64,000 nucleotides of DNA from Lysobacter sp. (GCA_013141175.1 JABFRN010000001.1:3306001-3370000), one strand, 5' to 3'. Positions 18,150 through 27,733 are shown, counted from the first letter of the stretch. Notes: generated from the sequence alone by a model not told the origin. Program-made: numbers and translations.

Positions 18150-19358
18150 TCAACTGGGCCGCTGCTCCGCCAGCATCCGGATCGTTCCGATCACGGCGTC
18201 GACGCTGTAATGCACACCCAGATAGAAGATCGCCATCGAACCGACATACAGCACGCCGGTGATCACGATGGCGGTGGGTCCATAACTGTAGTCGTAAGCA
18301 CGGTACCGGCATGCCGCGCCGACCGGGTCGCGGATGGCGTCGCGCGCGATCATCGGCTGCAGGACCCGATGGATCCGCAGCAGCGTCCACAGCGAGGCGA
18401 ATTCGGTCGCCAGCGTCGCGGTCATCGCCCAGCCGAAGCTCGGCACCCACCAGGCCACGAGGAATGCGACCAGCATCAGGCTCATCGTGACGTAGAAATA
18501 CAGCTGGTAGCTGCGCAGGATCGCATCGCGCTCTTCCAGCGTATCGGCGAACACCAGAAGATATTTCCGGGTCATCTGCGCGGCGATCGCACCGCCGACC
18601 ATCGACATGCCGATCAGGCTGCCCATGCCGAGGATGACGGCCAGTCCCTTGCTCGCGATGCCGCCGCCGATGCTGGCGGTACCGATGGCGGTCGCACCCG
18701 CCGCTGCGGCCGGTTTGGCGACCATGCCCAACGTCGTGATGACTGCGGCGGTGAATGCCGCCGATGGCGCCGAACTGCTGGCGAAATCGCCGAAGCGCTT
18801 GAGGATGTCGTCGCGCACCAGTTGTCGTGCGCGTGAAAGGCGCTTGCGCGCAGCGGCATCGCTGATGCCCAGCAGTGCGGCGACCTGCTGCGAACTCTGG
18901 CCTTCGCGATAGAACAGCAGCAACGCTTCGCGGCTGTCGTCGGGCAACGACGAGATCAGCTCGAACGCGGCGTTTTCGCGCTCGTCCTCCAGCGCCTGCT
19001 GCATCGGCTGCGGGCCGGGGTCGGCGGCCATCGCCATGATCAACTCGGCGCTGGGTCCGTCCAGTGGCTGGTTGCGGTGCGCGCGCAGATGGTCGCGGGC
19101 GAGATTGCGGGTGATCTGGCGCAGCCAGGGCAGGAAGCTGTCCGGGCTGTGCAGGCGTTCCAGATGCTGCCAAGCATTGAGGAACGCCTCCTGGGCGATG
19201 TCCTCGCTGGTCGCCACGTCGCGGGTGATCGCCAGCGCCACGGCGGTGACGGTGTTCTGGCAGGCGGCGACGATCCGGCCGTAGGCGCCCTGGTCGCCAT
19301 TGCGGGCGGCGGGCAGCTCCAACTGGATCAGGGCATCGATGGTCAGGGCGGTGCTCAT
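18150..19358 (-). CDS. ECF-like sigma factor fused to a membrane domain
   Basis: A 402-aa protein. The N-terminal 195 residues are an ECF sigma-70 core: region 2 around 24-90 (ARNGDQGAYGRIVAACQN to WLRQITRNLARDHLRAHR) and region 4 around 145-195 (LPDDSREALLLFYREGQSSQQVAALLGISDAAARKRLSRAR). The remaining half holds about four hydrophobic segments (about 215-265, 300-325, 330-350, 378-400), including glycine-rich stretches. ECF factors are normally soluble and held by a separate anti-sigma; here a membrane anchor appears built in. No separate anti-sigma gene is adjacent. It is divergent from the EF-hand gene, a possible target. Confidence 0.85.
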   Translation of the reverse strand: MSTALTIDALIQLELPAARNGDQGAYGRIVAACQNTVTAVALAITRDVATSEDIAQEAFLNAWQHLERLHSPDSFLPWLRQITRNLARDHLRAHRNQPLDGPSAELIMAMAADPGPQPMQQALEDERENAAFELISSLPDDSREALLLFYREGQSSQQVAALLGISDAAARKRLSRARQLVRDDILKRFGDFASSSAPSAAFTAAVITTLGMVAKPAAAAGATAIGTASIGGGIASKGLAVILGMGSLIGMSMVGGAIAAQMTRKYLLVFADTLEERDAILRSYQLYFYVTMSLMLVAFLVAWWVPSFGWAMTATLATEFASLWTLLRIHRVLQPMIARDAIRDPVGAACRYRAYDYSYGPTAIVITGVLYVGSMAIFYLGVHYSVDAVIGTIRMLAEQRPS

Positions 19359-19505
19359 GGGCGAAGGTTAGCCGGTACATTAACGAAGACAACATCAGGA
19401 CGGCGTCCGGTGGGGAATGTGACCGGCTCGGTCAACGGCGCCCGCACCCGCACGTTGACAGGCCATGCAGGGCCTCCGGCCCGGCCCAAACCACGAGGAC
19501 ATTCC

Positions 19506-20153
19506 ATGAAATCCATCGCCAGACTCGCGCTCGGCCTCGCCATCGCCGGCGCCGCCACCTTGACCTTCGCGCAGACCACCCAGCCCGCCGCCGGCAAACC
19601 CGCCCGCCACGCGAAGATCGACGCCAACGGCGACGGCGTCATCGATCGCAGCGAAGCGGCCAAGGCGCCGAAATTCGCCGGGCAGTTCGACAAACTCGAC
19701 ACCAACAAGGACGGCCGCATCACCGCCGACGAACGCCCGCAGCGCGGCATGCGCGACGGCAAAGGCGGTGGATCCGGCGGTCGCGGTGGCCAGATGCCCA
19801 AGGTCGACACCAACGGCGACGGCGTCATCGATCGCAGCGAAGCGGCGGCCAACCCGCGGATGGCCCAACACTTCGACACGCTCGACGCCAACAAGGACGG
19901 CCGCATCACCGCCGAAGAACGTCCGCAGCACGGCGGCAAGGGTGGACGTGACGGCATGCGCCAGCACATGCAGCAACTCGACACCGACAAGGACGGCCGT
20001 TTCAGCCGCGCGGAGCTTGCCGGGAAGGACCGCATGCTGCAGAACTTCGGCGCGATCGATGCCGACAAGGACGGCATGCTGAGCCGCGAAGAGATGCAGG
20101 CCCACCACAAGGCGCATCGCGGCGAACGTGGCGGCCAACGTCCGCAGAACTGA
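19506..20153 (+). CDS. Secreted calcium-binding protein with six EF-hands
   Basis: A 215-aa exported protein (signal peptide 1-22, cleaved near TFA/Q). Six 12-residue calcium loops are visible, for example DANGDGVIDRSE, DTNKDGRITADE, DTDKDGRFSRAE and DADKDGMLSREE. The first pair and second pair are near-identical duplicates at both DNA and protein level, separated by a Gly/Arg-rich linker. Probably a periplasmic or extracellular calcium buffer; no enzymatic domain is seen. It is transcribed away from the sigma-factor gene, with 147 bases between them. Confidence 0.9.
   Translation: MKSIARLALGLAIAGAATLTFAQTTQPAAGKPARHAKIDANGDGVIDRSEAAKAPKFAGQFDKLDTNKDGRITADERPQRGMRDGKGGGSGGRGGQMPKVDTNGDGVIDRSEAAANPRMAQHFDTLDANKDGRITAEERPQHGGKGGRDGMRQHMQQLDTDKDGRFSRAELAGKDRMLQNFGAIDADKDGMLSREEMQAHHKAHRGERGGQRPQN
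19624..19930 (+). repeat. Internal duplication in the EF-hand gene, 186-base offset
   Basis: The segment from about 19625 recurs at 19811. Blocks such as CAACGGCGACGGCGTCATCG are identical in both copies, and the second calcium loop of each copy also recurs at the same spacing. The offset equals 62 codons. Confidence 0.85.
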
Positions 20154-20166
20154 TGCAATTCCCCTG

Positions 20167-20193
20167 CGGACACACGACCACCTCGTGTGTCCG
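20167..20193 (+). terminator. Hairpin after the EF-hand gene
   Basis: Arms CGGACACACGA (20167-20177) and TCGTGTGTCCG (20183-20193) pair perfectly with a 5-base loop, between two convergent genes. There is no T-tract. Confidence 0.65.
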
Positions 20194-20228
20194 TCAGCGG
20201 TGATCGAAAGGCCCCTGCTACGGTCCCA

Positions 20229-21098
20229 CTACAGCACGGCGCGCTTCACTTCCCATTCCAGCCCATCGCGTTGGACTTCGAGGGTCCGGGTTTCGACCCG
20301 GGGTTTGCCGCCCTTGTCGCGATCGGCGATCCCGACCTTCACCGTGCCGCGTCCGGAACCATCGGTGAGGTATTCGCGCACATCCACCGACACCACGTTC
20401 CTGTCTTCCGCTGCGGCCGTACACGCGGATTGCGGGCGGATGCGCGCAATGTCGGTTGCCTGCAACGCAGCGATGATCGGTTTCGACGGTGCAGCGCCGT
20501 CCACGGCCAGACAGACGTCGGCGGTGTCGTGCGCGCGCAGTTCCGCTGCGATCAGCATCGCCGCCAGCGCGCTCGGCACATCCGCCCGATAGATCACTTC
20601 CGCGTTCGTCCCGACCGTGGGGCGTTCGGGCGTTATCGCTTCTTCGATCACCGGGATCGGGGGCGTAACCGCAGGCGCTGTCGCCGTTGGCAATGCAGGC
20701 TTGCGCCAGGCGAACAGCCCGGCGCCGACCGCGACGATGATCCCGACCAGCAGCGCCGACTTGATCAACAGCATCCGCCGCTTCGAGGCGTTGCCGCTGT
20801 CGGTATCGCCGGGATGCAGCAGGGCCTCCGTTGCAAGGAAACTGGTCGGCGAGCGCCCGGAATCGAGCAGCCCGGCCTCGCGCATCAACGCGCGCGCCTT
20901 CGGCTGGTCGTCCGGCCGCACGATCCACACCGCCGGCTGCGGGTCGGTGCGGGTGTCGTCGCGATAGCTGAAATTGCCGCGGCGGTTGCCCTTGTAGGAG
21001 CGGCCGTTGGTGATGCGCGCTTCCACGCCGTGCTCCTTCAACAACGCGGCGACGCGCTCGACGTTTTCCAGGCGCGGGCTGGTGAAGATTCGACGCAT
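20229..21098 (-). CDS. DUF2007-domain membrane protein
   Basis: A 289-aa protein. The first 75 residues look like the DUF2007 putative signal-transducing domain (VERVAALLKEHGVEARITNG, and AVWIVRPDDQPKARALMREAG). One membrane helix lies near 108-130 (LLIKSALLVGIIVAVGAGLFAW), followed by a Pro-rich linker and a soluble C-terminal domain with two cysteines. The domain order implies a cytoplasmic sensor part linked to a periplasmic part. It starts three bases after the tesB stop codon, so the two are likely co-transcribed. Confidence 0.75.
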   Translation of the reverse strand: MRRIFTSPRLENVERVAALLKEHGVEARITNGRSYKGNRRGNFSYRDDTRTDPQPAVWIVRPDDQPKARALMREAGLLDSGRSPTSFLATEALLHPGDTDSGNASKRRMLLIKSALLVGIIVAVGAGLFAWRKPALPTATAPAVTPPIPVIEEAITPERPTVGTNAEVIYRADVPSALAAMLIAAELRAHDTADVCLAVDGAAPSKPIIAALQATDIARIRPQSACTAAAEDRNVVSVDVREYLTDGSGRGTVKVGIADRDKGGKPRVETRTLEVQRDGLEWEVKRAVL

Positions 21099-21101
21099 CG
21101 A

Positions 21102-22010
21102 TCAGCCCCCCGATGGTTTGGCGACCGGCGCGGCATCCAGCACGCGGATCATGCCTTCCTGGGTGGTGCTGGCCACCAATCGGCCCGTGCGGTCGAAGAT
21201 CTGTCCCCGCGCCAGCCCGCGCGCGCCCTGTGCGCTGGGGCTGTCGATCGAATACAGCAGCCAATCGTCCGCGCGGAACGAGCGGTGGAACCACAGCGCA
21301 TGATCGAGCGACGCCATCTGCACGTTCGGCTGGTAATAGCTGATGCCGTGCGGAAAAGTCGTGGTGCCCAGCAGATGGAAATCCGACGCATAGGCGAGCA
21401 GGGCGCGATGCAGCTCCGGCGCGTCGCCCACCGTTTCGCTGAGCTTGAACCACACCTGCTGGAACGGCGGACGCTTCGGCGGGTTCAGTTCGTCGCGCGG
21501 ATAGATCGGACGGAACTCGAATGGCCCCATCCGGTTCAGCCAGCGCTGCACCTTGCTCGGCAGTTTGGCCAGCGCTTCCGCCGACAGCGGCGGCGTGGGC
21601 GCGATGTCCTCGGGTTTGGGCACTTCCGGCATCGAGATCTGATGCTCGGGGCCGGGCTCGACGATCTGGAACGACGCCGCGCACACGAAGATCGGCTGCC
21701 CGTGCTGGATCGCGGTGACCCGGCGCACCGAGAAGCTGCCGCCATCGCGGGTGCGGTCCACGTCGTACACGATCGGATGTTCGATATCGCCCGCGCGCAG
21801 GAAATACGCATGCAGCGAATGCGCCGCGCGCGGGCCCTTGTCGGCATCGGCCGAATCCAGCGTCGCCTGCGCCGCCGACAGCGCCTGCCCCAGCACCTGG
21901 CCGCCGAACACGTACTTGGTGCCGATGTCGCGGCTCTGGCCGCGGAACAGATTGTTTTCCAGCCGCTCCAGCGACAGCAGATCGATCAATTCGGAGACGG
22001 GAGAGGTCAT
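21102..22010 (-). CDS. tesB: Acyl-CoA thioesterase II TesB
   Basis: Cytosolic thioesterase hydrolysing medium and long acyl-CoA. The 302-aa length and double-hotdog layout match TesB (E. coli 286 aa). Catalytic-triad segments are visible: YASDFHLL (Asp), MASLDHALWFHRSF (Thr replaced by Ser-Leu-Asp context as in many homologues) and TTQEGMIR (Gln). The N-terminal hotdog carries FGGQVLGQALSAA and HSLHAYFLRAGD. The start at 22010 is preceded by a purine-rich stretch on the minus strand. Confidence 0.93.
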   Translation of the reverse strand: MTSPVSELIDLLSLERLENNLFRGQSRDIGTKYVFGGQVLGQALSAAQATLDSADADKGPRAAHSLHAYFLRAGDIEHPIVYDVDRTRDGGSFSVRRVTAIQHGQPIFVCAASFQIVEPGPEHQISMPEVPKPEDIAPTPPLSAEALAKLPSKVQRWLNRMGPFEFRPIYPRDELNPPKRPPFQQVWFKLSETVGDAPELHRALLAYASDFHLLGTTTFPHGISYYQPNVQMASLDHALWFHRSFRADDWLLYSIDSPSAQGARGLARGQIFDRTGRLVASTTQEGMIRVLDAAPVAKPSGG

Positions 22011-22134
22011 GGCCGTGCCGGTGGGGATTCGGCCGGATTATAGGCGCTCGCCCGACACGCATCGTTGCCGGCATGCGGTCGTCGTCCCGCGCTGCACGTG
22101 CGACCCTGCGCTGCCCGTATCGCTGGAGAGCGCC

Positions 22135-22995
22135 ATGACCACTGTCGTCGCACCCCGGGTCCACGACATCGGCGGCTTCGAAGTCCGCCGCGCCGTGCCG
22201 TCCATCCAGGCGCGCAGCGTCGGCCCGTTCGTATTCGTCGACCACATGGGCCCCGCCGTGTTCGCGCCGGGGCAGGGCATCGACGTGCGCCCGCATCCGC
22301 ATATCGGGCTGGCCACGGTCACCTTCCTCTGGTCCGGCGCCCTCCACCATCGCGACACCCTGGGCACGACCCGGGAGATCGGCCCCGGCGACGTGAACTG
22401 GATGACCGCCGGTCGCGGCATCGCCCATTCCGAGCGCACCCCGGCGGCGCTGCGCGAAGACGGGCATCCGCTGCATGGCATGCAGACCTGGGTGGCGCTG
22501 CCGAAAGCCGATGAAGACGCCGCACCGGCCTTCCATCATCACGCCGCCGCCACGCTGCCGCAGATCGAACGTCCCGGCGCGCGACTGCGCATCGTCGCCG
22601 GCCGCGCCTATGGCGAGGAATCACCGGTGCGCGTGTTCGCCGACACCCTGTACGTCGCCATCGATCTCGATGCCGGCGCCGAAACCGACCTCGATGCCCG
22701 CCACCGCGAACGCGCGCTCTACGTGCTCGAAGGCGAAGCGCAGCTCGATGGCGCGGACATGCCGGCGATGCATCTCATCGTCCTCGACGACGGCGTCCGC
22801 CACCGCCTGCGCGCGAAGACAGCGCTCAAAGCCATGCTGCTCGGCGGCGAGCCGCTCGACGGCCCGCGCCATCTCTGGTGGAACTTCGTATCGTCGTCGA
22901 AAGAGCGGATCGAACAGGCCAAGGAAGACTGGCGTGCCGGGCGCTTCGGTCAAATTCCGGGCGAAACCGAATTCATTCCGCTGCCTGAGCGTTGA
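22135..22995 (+). CDS. Pirin family protein
   Basis: A 286-aa bicupin protein. The N-terminal cupin has the pirin metal ligands His54 and His56 (RPHPHIG), His98 and Glu100 (GRGIAHSE). The C-terminal pirin domain includes ERALYVLEGEAQLDG and the closing WWNFVSSSKERIEQAKEDW. Bacterial pirins are quercetinase-like dioxygenases or redox regulators; the actual substrate is unknown. The ATG at 22135 follows GGAGAG at ideal distance. It converges on the epimerase gene. Confidence 0.92.
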   Translation: MTTVVAPRVHDIGGFEVRRAVPSIQARSVGPFVFVDHMGPAVFAPGQGIDVRPHPHIGLATVTFLWSGALHHRDTLGTTREIGPGDVNWMTAGRGIAHSERTPAALREDGHPLHGMQTWVALPKADEDAAPAFHHHAAATLPQIERPGARLRIVAGRAYGEESPVRVFADTLYVAIDLDAGAETDLDARHRERALYVLEGEAQLDGADMPAMHLIVLDDGVRHRLRAKTALKAMLLGGEPLDGPRHLWWNFVSSSKERIEQAKEDWRAGRFGQIPGETEFIPLPER

Positions 22996-23026
22996 AGCGT
23001 TTTCTTTGCGAACGTTCGGTCTTCGG

Positions 23027-23047
23027 CATGGGGCATGTGGCCCCGTG
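23027..23047. terminator. Weak hairpin between pirin and epimerase genes
   Basis: Arms CATGGGGC (23027-23034) and GCCCCGTG (23040-23047) pair with one G-T wobble around a 5-base loop, in the gap of two convergent genes. No T-tract. Confidence 0.4.
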
Positions 23048-23114
23048 CGAACAGAACGCCGTGCCTTGCGCGTTCATCGTCGAGATGCGCGCGCACGCCA
23101 TCGCGTCGACGCAG

Positions 23115-24122
23115 TCACACGCGGTAGAACGTGCGATACCACTCCACGAATTTCTTGACTCCCACGTCCACCGACGTCGTCGGCGCATACCCGGTATCCC
23201 GCGCCAGCGCACTGACATCGGCATACGTGTCGGGCACGTCGCCGGGCTGCAGCGGCAGCAGGTTCTTCTCGGCCTTGCGGCCCAGGCAGTCTTCCAGCAC
23301 TTCGATGTAACGCAGCAGTTCGACCGGACTGTTGTTGCCGATGTTGTAGACGCGATAGGGCGCGGACGATGTGGCGGGGCTCGGGTTCAGCGGGTCGTGC
23401 AGCGGATCGGGGCCGGGCACGCGGTCGAGGCTGCGGATCACGCCGTCGACGATGTCGTCGATGTAGGTGAAGTCGCGGCTGTGCTTGCCGTGGTTGAACA
23501 CGTCGATGGGCTCGCCGGCGAGGATTTTGCGCGTGAACAGGAACAGCGCCATGTCCGGGCGGCCCCACGGGCCGTAGACCGTGAAGAAACGCAGGCCGGT
23601 GGTCGGCAGGTTGAACAGATGGCTGTAGGTATGCGCCATCAGTTCGTTGGCTTTCTTGCTGGCGGCGTACAGGCTGACCGGGTGATCGACGCTGTCTTCC
23701 ACCGCGAACGGCAGTTTGCGGTTCGAGCCGTACACCGAACTGGACGACGCGTAGACCAGATGCTCGATGTTGCGATGCCGGCAGGCTTCGAGAACGTTGA
23801 GGAAGCCGACGATATTGCTGTCGATGTAGGCGTGCGGATTTTCCAGCGAGTAGCGCACGCCGGCCTGCGCGGCGAGGTTGACCACGCGGTCCGGCTTGAA
23901 GCTGTCGAATGCCGCTTCCAGCGTCGCGCGGTCTTCCAGCGAGCCCTTGACGAACGAGAAGCCCGGCTTCGGCGTGAGCAGCGCAAGGCGCGCGTCCTTC
24001 AGCGCGGGATCGTAGTAATCGTTGAGGTTGTCATAGCCCAACACCTCGTCGCCGCGTGCGAGCAGGCGGTGGCTGAGGGTGGAGCCGATGAAGCCGGCGG
24101 CGCCGGTGACGAGGATGCGCAT
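23115..24122 (-). CDS. UDP-glucuronate 4-epimerase-like NAD-dependent epimerase
   Basis: Short-chain dehydrogenase/reductase of 335 aa that probably converts UDP-glucuronate to UDP-galacturonate for surface polysaccharide. It has the NAD motif [11 protein letters not shown], the family-typical [23 protein letters not shown] and the catalytic YAASK, followed by the [21 protein letters not shown] segment [15 protein letters not shown] and [17 protein letters not shown]. This pattern is close to LpsL/CapI/GAE epimerases. It lies downstream of a UDP-sugar dehydrogenase on the same strand, which would provide its substrate. Confidence 0.88.
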   Translation of the reverse strand: MRILVTGAAGFIGSTLSHRLLARGDEVLGYDNLNDYYDPALKDARLALLTPKPGFSFVKGSLEDRATLEAAFDSFKPDRVVNLAAQAGVRYSLENPHAYIDSNIVGFLNVLEACRHRNIEHLVYASSSSVYGSNRKLPFAVEDSVDHPVSLYAASKKANELMAHTYSHLFNLPTTGLRFFTVYGPWGRPDMALFLFTRKILAGEPIDVFNHGKHSRDFTYIDDIVDGVIRSLDRVPGPDPLHDPLNPSPATSSAPYRVYNIGNNSPVELLRYIEVLEDCLGRKAEKNLLPLQPGDVPDTYADVSALARDTGYAPTTSVDVGVKKFVEWYRTFYRV

Positions 24123-24163
24123 GGTCGTATGCCTGTTGAGCCGAGGCTGCTGGTTCGATTGTC

Positions 24164-24239
24164 ATTCCCGCGAAGGCGGGAATCCAGTGCCTTCATGCGT
24201 GTCGATCGATCAAGACGCCGGACCCCCGCCTTCGCGGGG
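24164..24239. repeat. Pair of GC-rich inverted repeats between epimerase and dehydrogenase genes
   Basis: Hairpin ATTCCCGC-GAAG-GCGGGAAT (24164-24183) is followed 40 bases later by the oppositely oriented CCCCGC-CTTC-GCGGGG (24224-24239). The first is the CATTCCCGCGAAGGCGGGAA element found dispersed in many proteobacterial genomes. Confidence 0.8.
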
Positions 24240-24291
24240 CGACGCTCGCTTGATTCGGATGCCGTGGTGCCGCTGAAGCGCTTTTTCGTGG

Positions 24292-25596
24292 TTACAGCCG
24301 GCCGTCGACCGCATCGCGCGGCAGGACCGCCTTCACGTCGAACAGCACGCTGCCCGGCTTGCCGAACCGGCGGATGCCTTCGACGCCGAGTTCGGCGAAT
24401 TCGCGATGCGAGACCGCGAGGATCACCGCGTCGTAGGCGCCGGCCTGCGGTTGCGCGGTCATGGTGATGCCGTATTCCTCGTGCGCAAGCGCGGCATCGA
24501 CCCAAGGATCGTGCACATCGACCTGCGCGTGGTAATTGCCCAGTTCGGCGAGGATGTCGACCACGCGGGTGTTGCGCAGGTCGGGGCAGTTTTCCTTGAA
24601 CGCCAGGCCCAGCACCAGGATCTTCGCGTTGGCGATGGGCAAGCCGCGCTGGGTCATCGCCTTGATCGTGCACTGCGCGACGTGCTGGCCCATGCCGTCG
24701 TTGATGCGGCGACCGGCGAGGATCACGTCGGGGTGATAGCCGATCTGCTGCGCCTTGTGGGTGAGGTAATACGGATCGACGCCGATGCAGTGGCCGCCGA
24801 CCAGACCGGGCTTGAACGGCAGGAAGTTCCACTTCGTGCCGGATGCGGCCAGCACCTCGTGGGTGTCGATGCCGAGGCGGTGGAAGATCAGCGCCAGTTC
24901 GTTGATCAGCGCGATGTTCACGTCGCGCTGGATGTTCTCGATGACCTTGGCCGATTCGGCGACGCGGATGCTGGAGGTCTTGTGGGTGCCGGCGTGGATG
25001 ATGCTGGCGTACAGCGCATCGACCACATCGGCGGCTTCCGGCGTCGAGCCGGAGGTGACCTTCATGATGGTTTCCAGCCGATGCTGCTTGTCGCCCGGAT
25101 TGATGCGCTCCGGGCTGTAGCCGGCGTAGAAGTCCCGATTGAACGTCAACCCCGATTCGCGCTCGACGATCGGCACGCAGACTTCTTCGGTCGCGCCGGG
25201 ATAGACGGTGGATTCGTAGATCGCGATGCCGCCCGGGCGGATCGCGCGGCCGACGGTGCGGCTGGCGGATTCGAGCGGACGCAGGTCGGGGCGCTTGTAT
25301 TCGTCGATCGGCGTGGGCACGGTGACGATGAAGACATTGCAACCGACCAGATCCGCCGCATCGCAGCTGAAGCGCAGTTTGTCGGAAGCGCGCAGTTCGT
25401 CCCCGGACACTTCGAGGGTGTGGTCGTGGCCCTGACCGAGTTCGGCGACGCGTTTCGCATCGATATCGAAACCGACCACCGGATAGCGTTTGCCGAAGGC
25501 GGCGGCCAGCGGCAGGCCGACATAGCCCAGACCGAGGATGGCGATACGGATGTCGTCTTGGGCGGGGAGCGCGGCCTGCATCGTGCGGAATTCCAT
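24292..25596 (-). CDS. Nucleotide-sugar (UDP-sugar) 6-dehydrogenase, TviB/WbpA-like
   Basis: A 434-aa NAD-dependent enzyme oxidising the C6 hydroxyl of a UDP-sugar to an acid. It has the N-terminal NAD fold [26 protein letters not shown], the hinge-region [18 protein letters not shown], and the catalytic Cys in [12 protein letters not shown]. Length and motifs favour the UDP-N-acetylhexosamine dehydrogenase branch (TviB, WbpO) over classic Ugd, although UDP-glucose cannot be excluded. With the next gene it would form a UDP-uronate plus epimerase pathway. ATG 25596 is preferred to the TTG one codon upstream. Confidence 0.9.
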   Translation of the reverse strand: MEFRTMQAALPAQDDIRIAILGLGYVGLPLAAAFGKRYPVVGFDIDAKRVAELGQGHDHTLEVSGDELRASDKLRFSCDAADLVGCNVFIVTVPTPIDEYKRPDLRPLESASRTVGRAIRPGGIAIYESTVYPGATEEVCVPIVERESGLTFNRDFYAGYSPERINPGDKQHRLETIMKVTSGSTPEAADVVDALYASIIHAGTHKTSSIRVAESAKVIENIQRDVNIALINELALIFHRLGIDTHEVLAASGTKWNFLPFKPGLVGGHCIGVDPYYLTHKAQQIGYHPDVILAGRRINDGMGQHVAQCTIKAMTQRGLPIANAKILVLGLAFKENCPDLRNTRVVDILAELGNYHAQVDVHDPWVDAALAHEEYGITMTAQPQAGAYDAVILAVSHREFAELGVEGIRRFGKPGSVLFDVKAVLPRDAVDGRL

Positions 25597-25864
25597 CAAG
25601 AATGTGCGGAGTGAAGTTTACCAGCCATATCGACGACGCCACCGGCGCAGACACGATGGGACGTCGCACGACTTGCTCTGCTAGTCTTCGGTGCTGTCCC
25701 CGGCGTCCCTGTGGTGGCTTGCCCTCGGGCACGCGCAGGTATCCGGGAGTTGACGCGGAAAGCGGTTGGGCGCGGCCATGTCGGTACGCGCACGGCCGTT
25801 TCGCGCGTCGTTTCGGCGCAGCCCATTGCGCAGCACATCACTTTTACTGGCGGGCCTCGTTCCC

Positions 25865-26881
25865 ATGCATGTTCTGGTTTGCGGCGGTGCCGGTTACATC
25901 GGAAGTCATACCTGCGTGGCATTGGCCGAGCGCGGGCATCGGGTGGTCATCGCCGACAACTTCAGCAACAGCGCACCGCCGGTGCTGGAGCGACTGGCGC
26001 GCCTGACCGGGCAGGCGCCCGACGCGCATCGCGTGGATGTGCGCGATGCCGCAGGGCTCGCGGTACTGTTCGCGGGGCAGCGCTTCGATGCCGTGATCCA
26101 CTTCGCCGCGCTGAAGGCGGTCGGCGAATCCTGCGAACGTCCGCTGGACTATTTCGACAACAACATCTCCGGCACGATCACGCTGCTGAAGGCGATGCGC
26201 GCGGCCGATGTGCGGCGTCTGGTCTTCAGTTCCTCGGCCACGGTCTATGGCGAGCCGAAATCGGTGCCGATCGACGAGGACGCGCCGCTGTCGTCGACCA
26301 ATCCCTACGGCCGCACCAAACTGGTGATGGAGCAACTGATCGGCGATGTCTGTGCCGCCGATCCGGGTTTCCAGGCGATCAGCCTGCGCTATTTCAACCC
26401 GGTGGGGGCGCATCCGTCGGGCCTGATCGGCGAAGCCCCGAACGGCGTGCCGAACAATCTGATGCCGTACATCTGCCAGGTCGCGGCGGGCAAGCGCGAA
26501 CGGCTGCAGATCTACGGCGGCGACTGGCCCACGGTCGATGGCACCGGCGTGCGCGATTACATCCATGTGATGGATCTGGCGCAGGCGCATGTGCACGCGC
26601 TGGAAAAGCTCGACGGCGTGCGCGGCCATCTGCCGCTGAACCTGGGCGCGGGTCGCGGGGTCAGCGTGCTGGAACTGCTGCGCGCCTTCGAGAACGCCAG
26701 CGGCAGGGAAATTCCATATCGCATCGTCGATCGCCGCACGGGCGATGTCGCCGAGGTCTATGCCGACCCGTCGCGCGCCGAGCGCCTGCTGGGCTGGCGC
26801 ACGCGGTTGGACGTGGACGCGATGTGTCGCGATGCCTGGCGCTGGCAGTCGATGAATCCGGACGGCTACGGCGAGACCTGA
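25865..26881 (+). CDS. galE: UDP-glucose 4-epimerase GalE
   Basis: Interconverts UDP-glucose and UDP-galactose using bound NAD. The 338-aa length equals that of E. coli GalE. Visible motifs are GGAGYIGSHTCVALAE, HFAALKAVGES, SSSATVYG, catalytic Tyr/Lys in NPYGRTK, RYFNPVGAHPSG, and the C-terminal YADPSRAERLLGW. It is divergent from the dehydrogenase gene across 268 bases in which I see no gene. Together the three genes supply galactose and uronic-acid sugars for exopolysaccharide or LPS. Confidence 0.96.
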   Translation: MHVLVCGGAGYIGSHTCVALAERGHRVVIADNFSNSAPPVLERLARLTGQAPDAHRVDVRDAAGLAVLFAGQRFDAVIHFAALKAVGESCERPLDYFDNNISGTITLLKAMRAADVRRLVFSSSATVYGEPKSVPIDEDAPLSSTNPYGRTKLVMEQLIGDVCAADPGFQAISLRYFNPVGAHPSGLIGEAPNGVPNNLMPYICQVAAGKRERLQIYGGDWPTVDGTGVRDYIHVMDLAQAHVHALEKLDGVRGHLPLNLGAGRGVSVLELLRAFENASGREIPYRIVDRRTGDVAEVYADPSRAERLLGWRTRLDVDAMCRDAWRWQSMNPDGYGET

Positions 26882-26905
26882 AGCGCGCTCCCGTCGTGCC
26901 GGCGG

Positions 26906-27733
26906 CTACGCGCGCTCGGCCGCTCCGAAGTGATCGAGCACGAGGATCCGGCTGCGTCCCGGGCGGGTGCCGAGCTTCAGCGCGCGATGGACATAGTCCG
27001 ATGCGGCGCTGCAGGCATCGATCAGGGGCAGGCCGAGCGCGAGCTGGGCGGTGATCGCCGAGGCCAGCGTGCACCCGGTGCCGTGGGCGTCCAGGTCGAG
27101 CCGCGGGTGACGGATCTCGCGCCTTACCCGGTCACCGCCCTCGCGCCGCGCCGAAAACAGATCGACCACCTCGTTGCCGTCGGCGAGGTGGCCGCCCTTG
27201 AGCAGCACCGCGCCCGCACCGAGATCGAGCAAGGCATCGCAGGCGTCGCGCATCGCGTCGAGGTCGGGAATGGACCGGCCCAGCAGGAATTCCGCTTCAT
27301 GCAGGTTCGGCGTGATCACCGTCGCCATCGGCACCAGGCGCTTGCGCAACACTTCGATCGCGGTGTTGGCGAGCAGCTGCGCGCCGGACGTGGCGACCAT
27401 CACCGGGTCGAGCACGATATGCGGCGGACAGTGCTGGTCCAGTGCTTTGACCACCGCCTGGATCATGTCGGCGTTGGCGAGCATCCCGATCTTGACCGCA
27501 GCGATGTCGAAATCATCGAAACAGGCGTCGATCTGGGCGCGCAGGAACGCCGGGGGCGGCACTTCCACCGCCGTCACGCCCCGGGTGTGCTGCGCGGTGA
27601 GCGCGGCGATCGCGCACAGGCCGTGCACGCGATGCGCGGCGAACGTCTTCAGGTCCGCCTGGATGCCGGCGCCGCCGCCGGAGTCGGAGCCGGCGATGGT
27701 GAGCGCGGACACGGGAGGCGAGGAAATTGTCAT
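26906..27733 (-). CDS. thiD: Hydroxymethylpyrimidine/phosphomethylpyrimidine kinase ThiD
   Basis: Thiamine-pathway kinase that phosphorylates HMP and HMP-P. The 275-aa ribokinase-fold protein has [20 protein letters not shown] at the N-terminus, [13 protein letters not shown] in the middle, LLKGGHL, and the anion hole with catalytic Asp in [14 protein letters not shown] see no TPP riboswitch in the 140-base gap upstream, which belongs to the end of the SulP transcript. Convergent with galE. Confidence 0.95.
   Translation of the reverse strand: MTISSPPVSALTIAGSDSGGGAGIQADLKTFAAHRVHGLCAIAALTAQHTRGVTAVEVPPPAFLRAQIDACFDDFDIAAVKIGMLANADMIQAVVKALDQHCPPHIVLDPVMVATSGAQLLANTAIEVLRKRLVPMATVITPNLHEAEFLLGRSIPDLDAMRDACDALLDLGAGAVLLKGGHLADGNEVVDLFSARREGGDRVRREIRHPRLDLDAHGTGCTLASAITAQLALGLPLIDACSAASDYVHRALKLGTRPGRSRILVLDHFGAAERA

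Noticed and set aside
23115..26881. Complete polysaccharide export cluster
   Set aside because: Only nucleotide-sugar enzymes are present; there are no glycosyltransferase, Wzx, Wzy or Wza-type genes.
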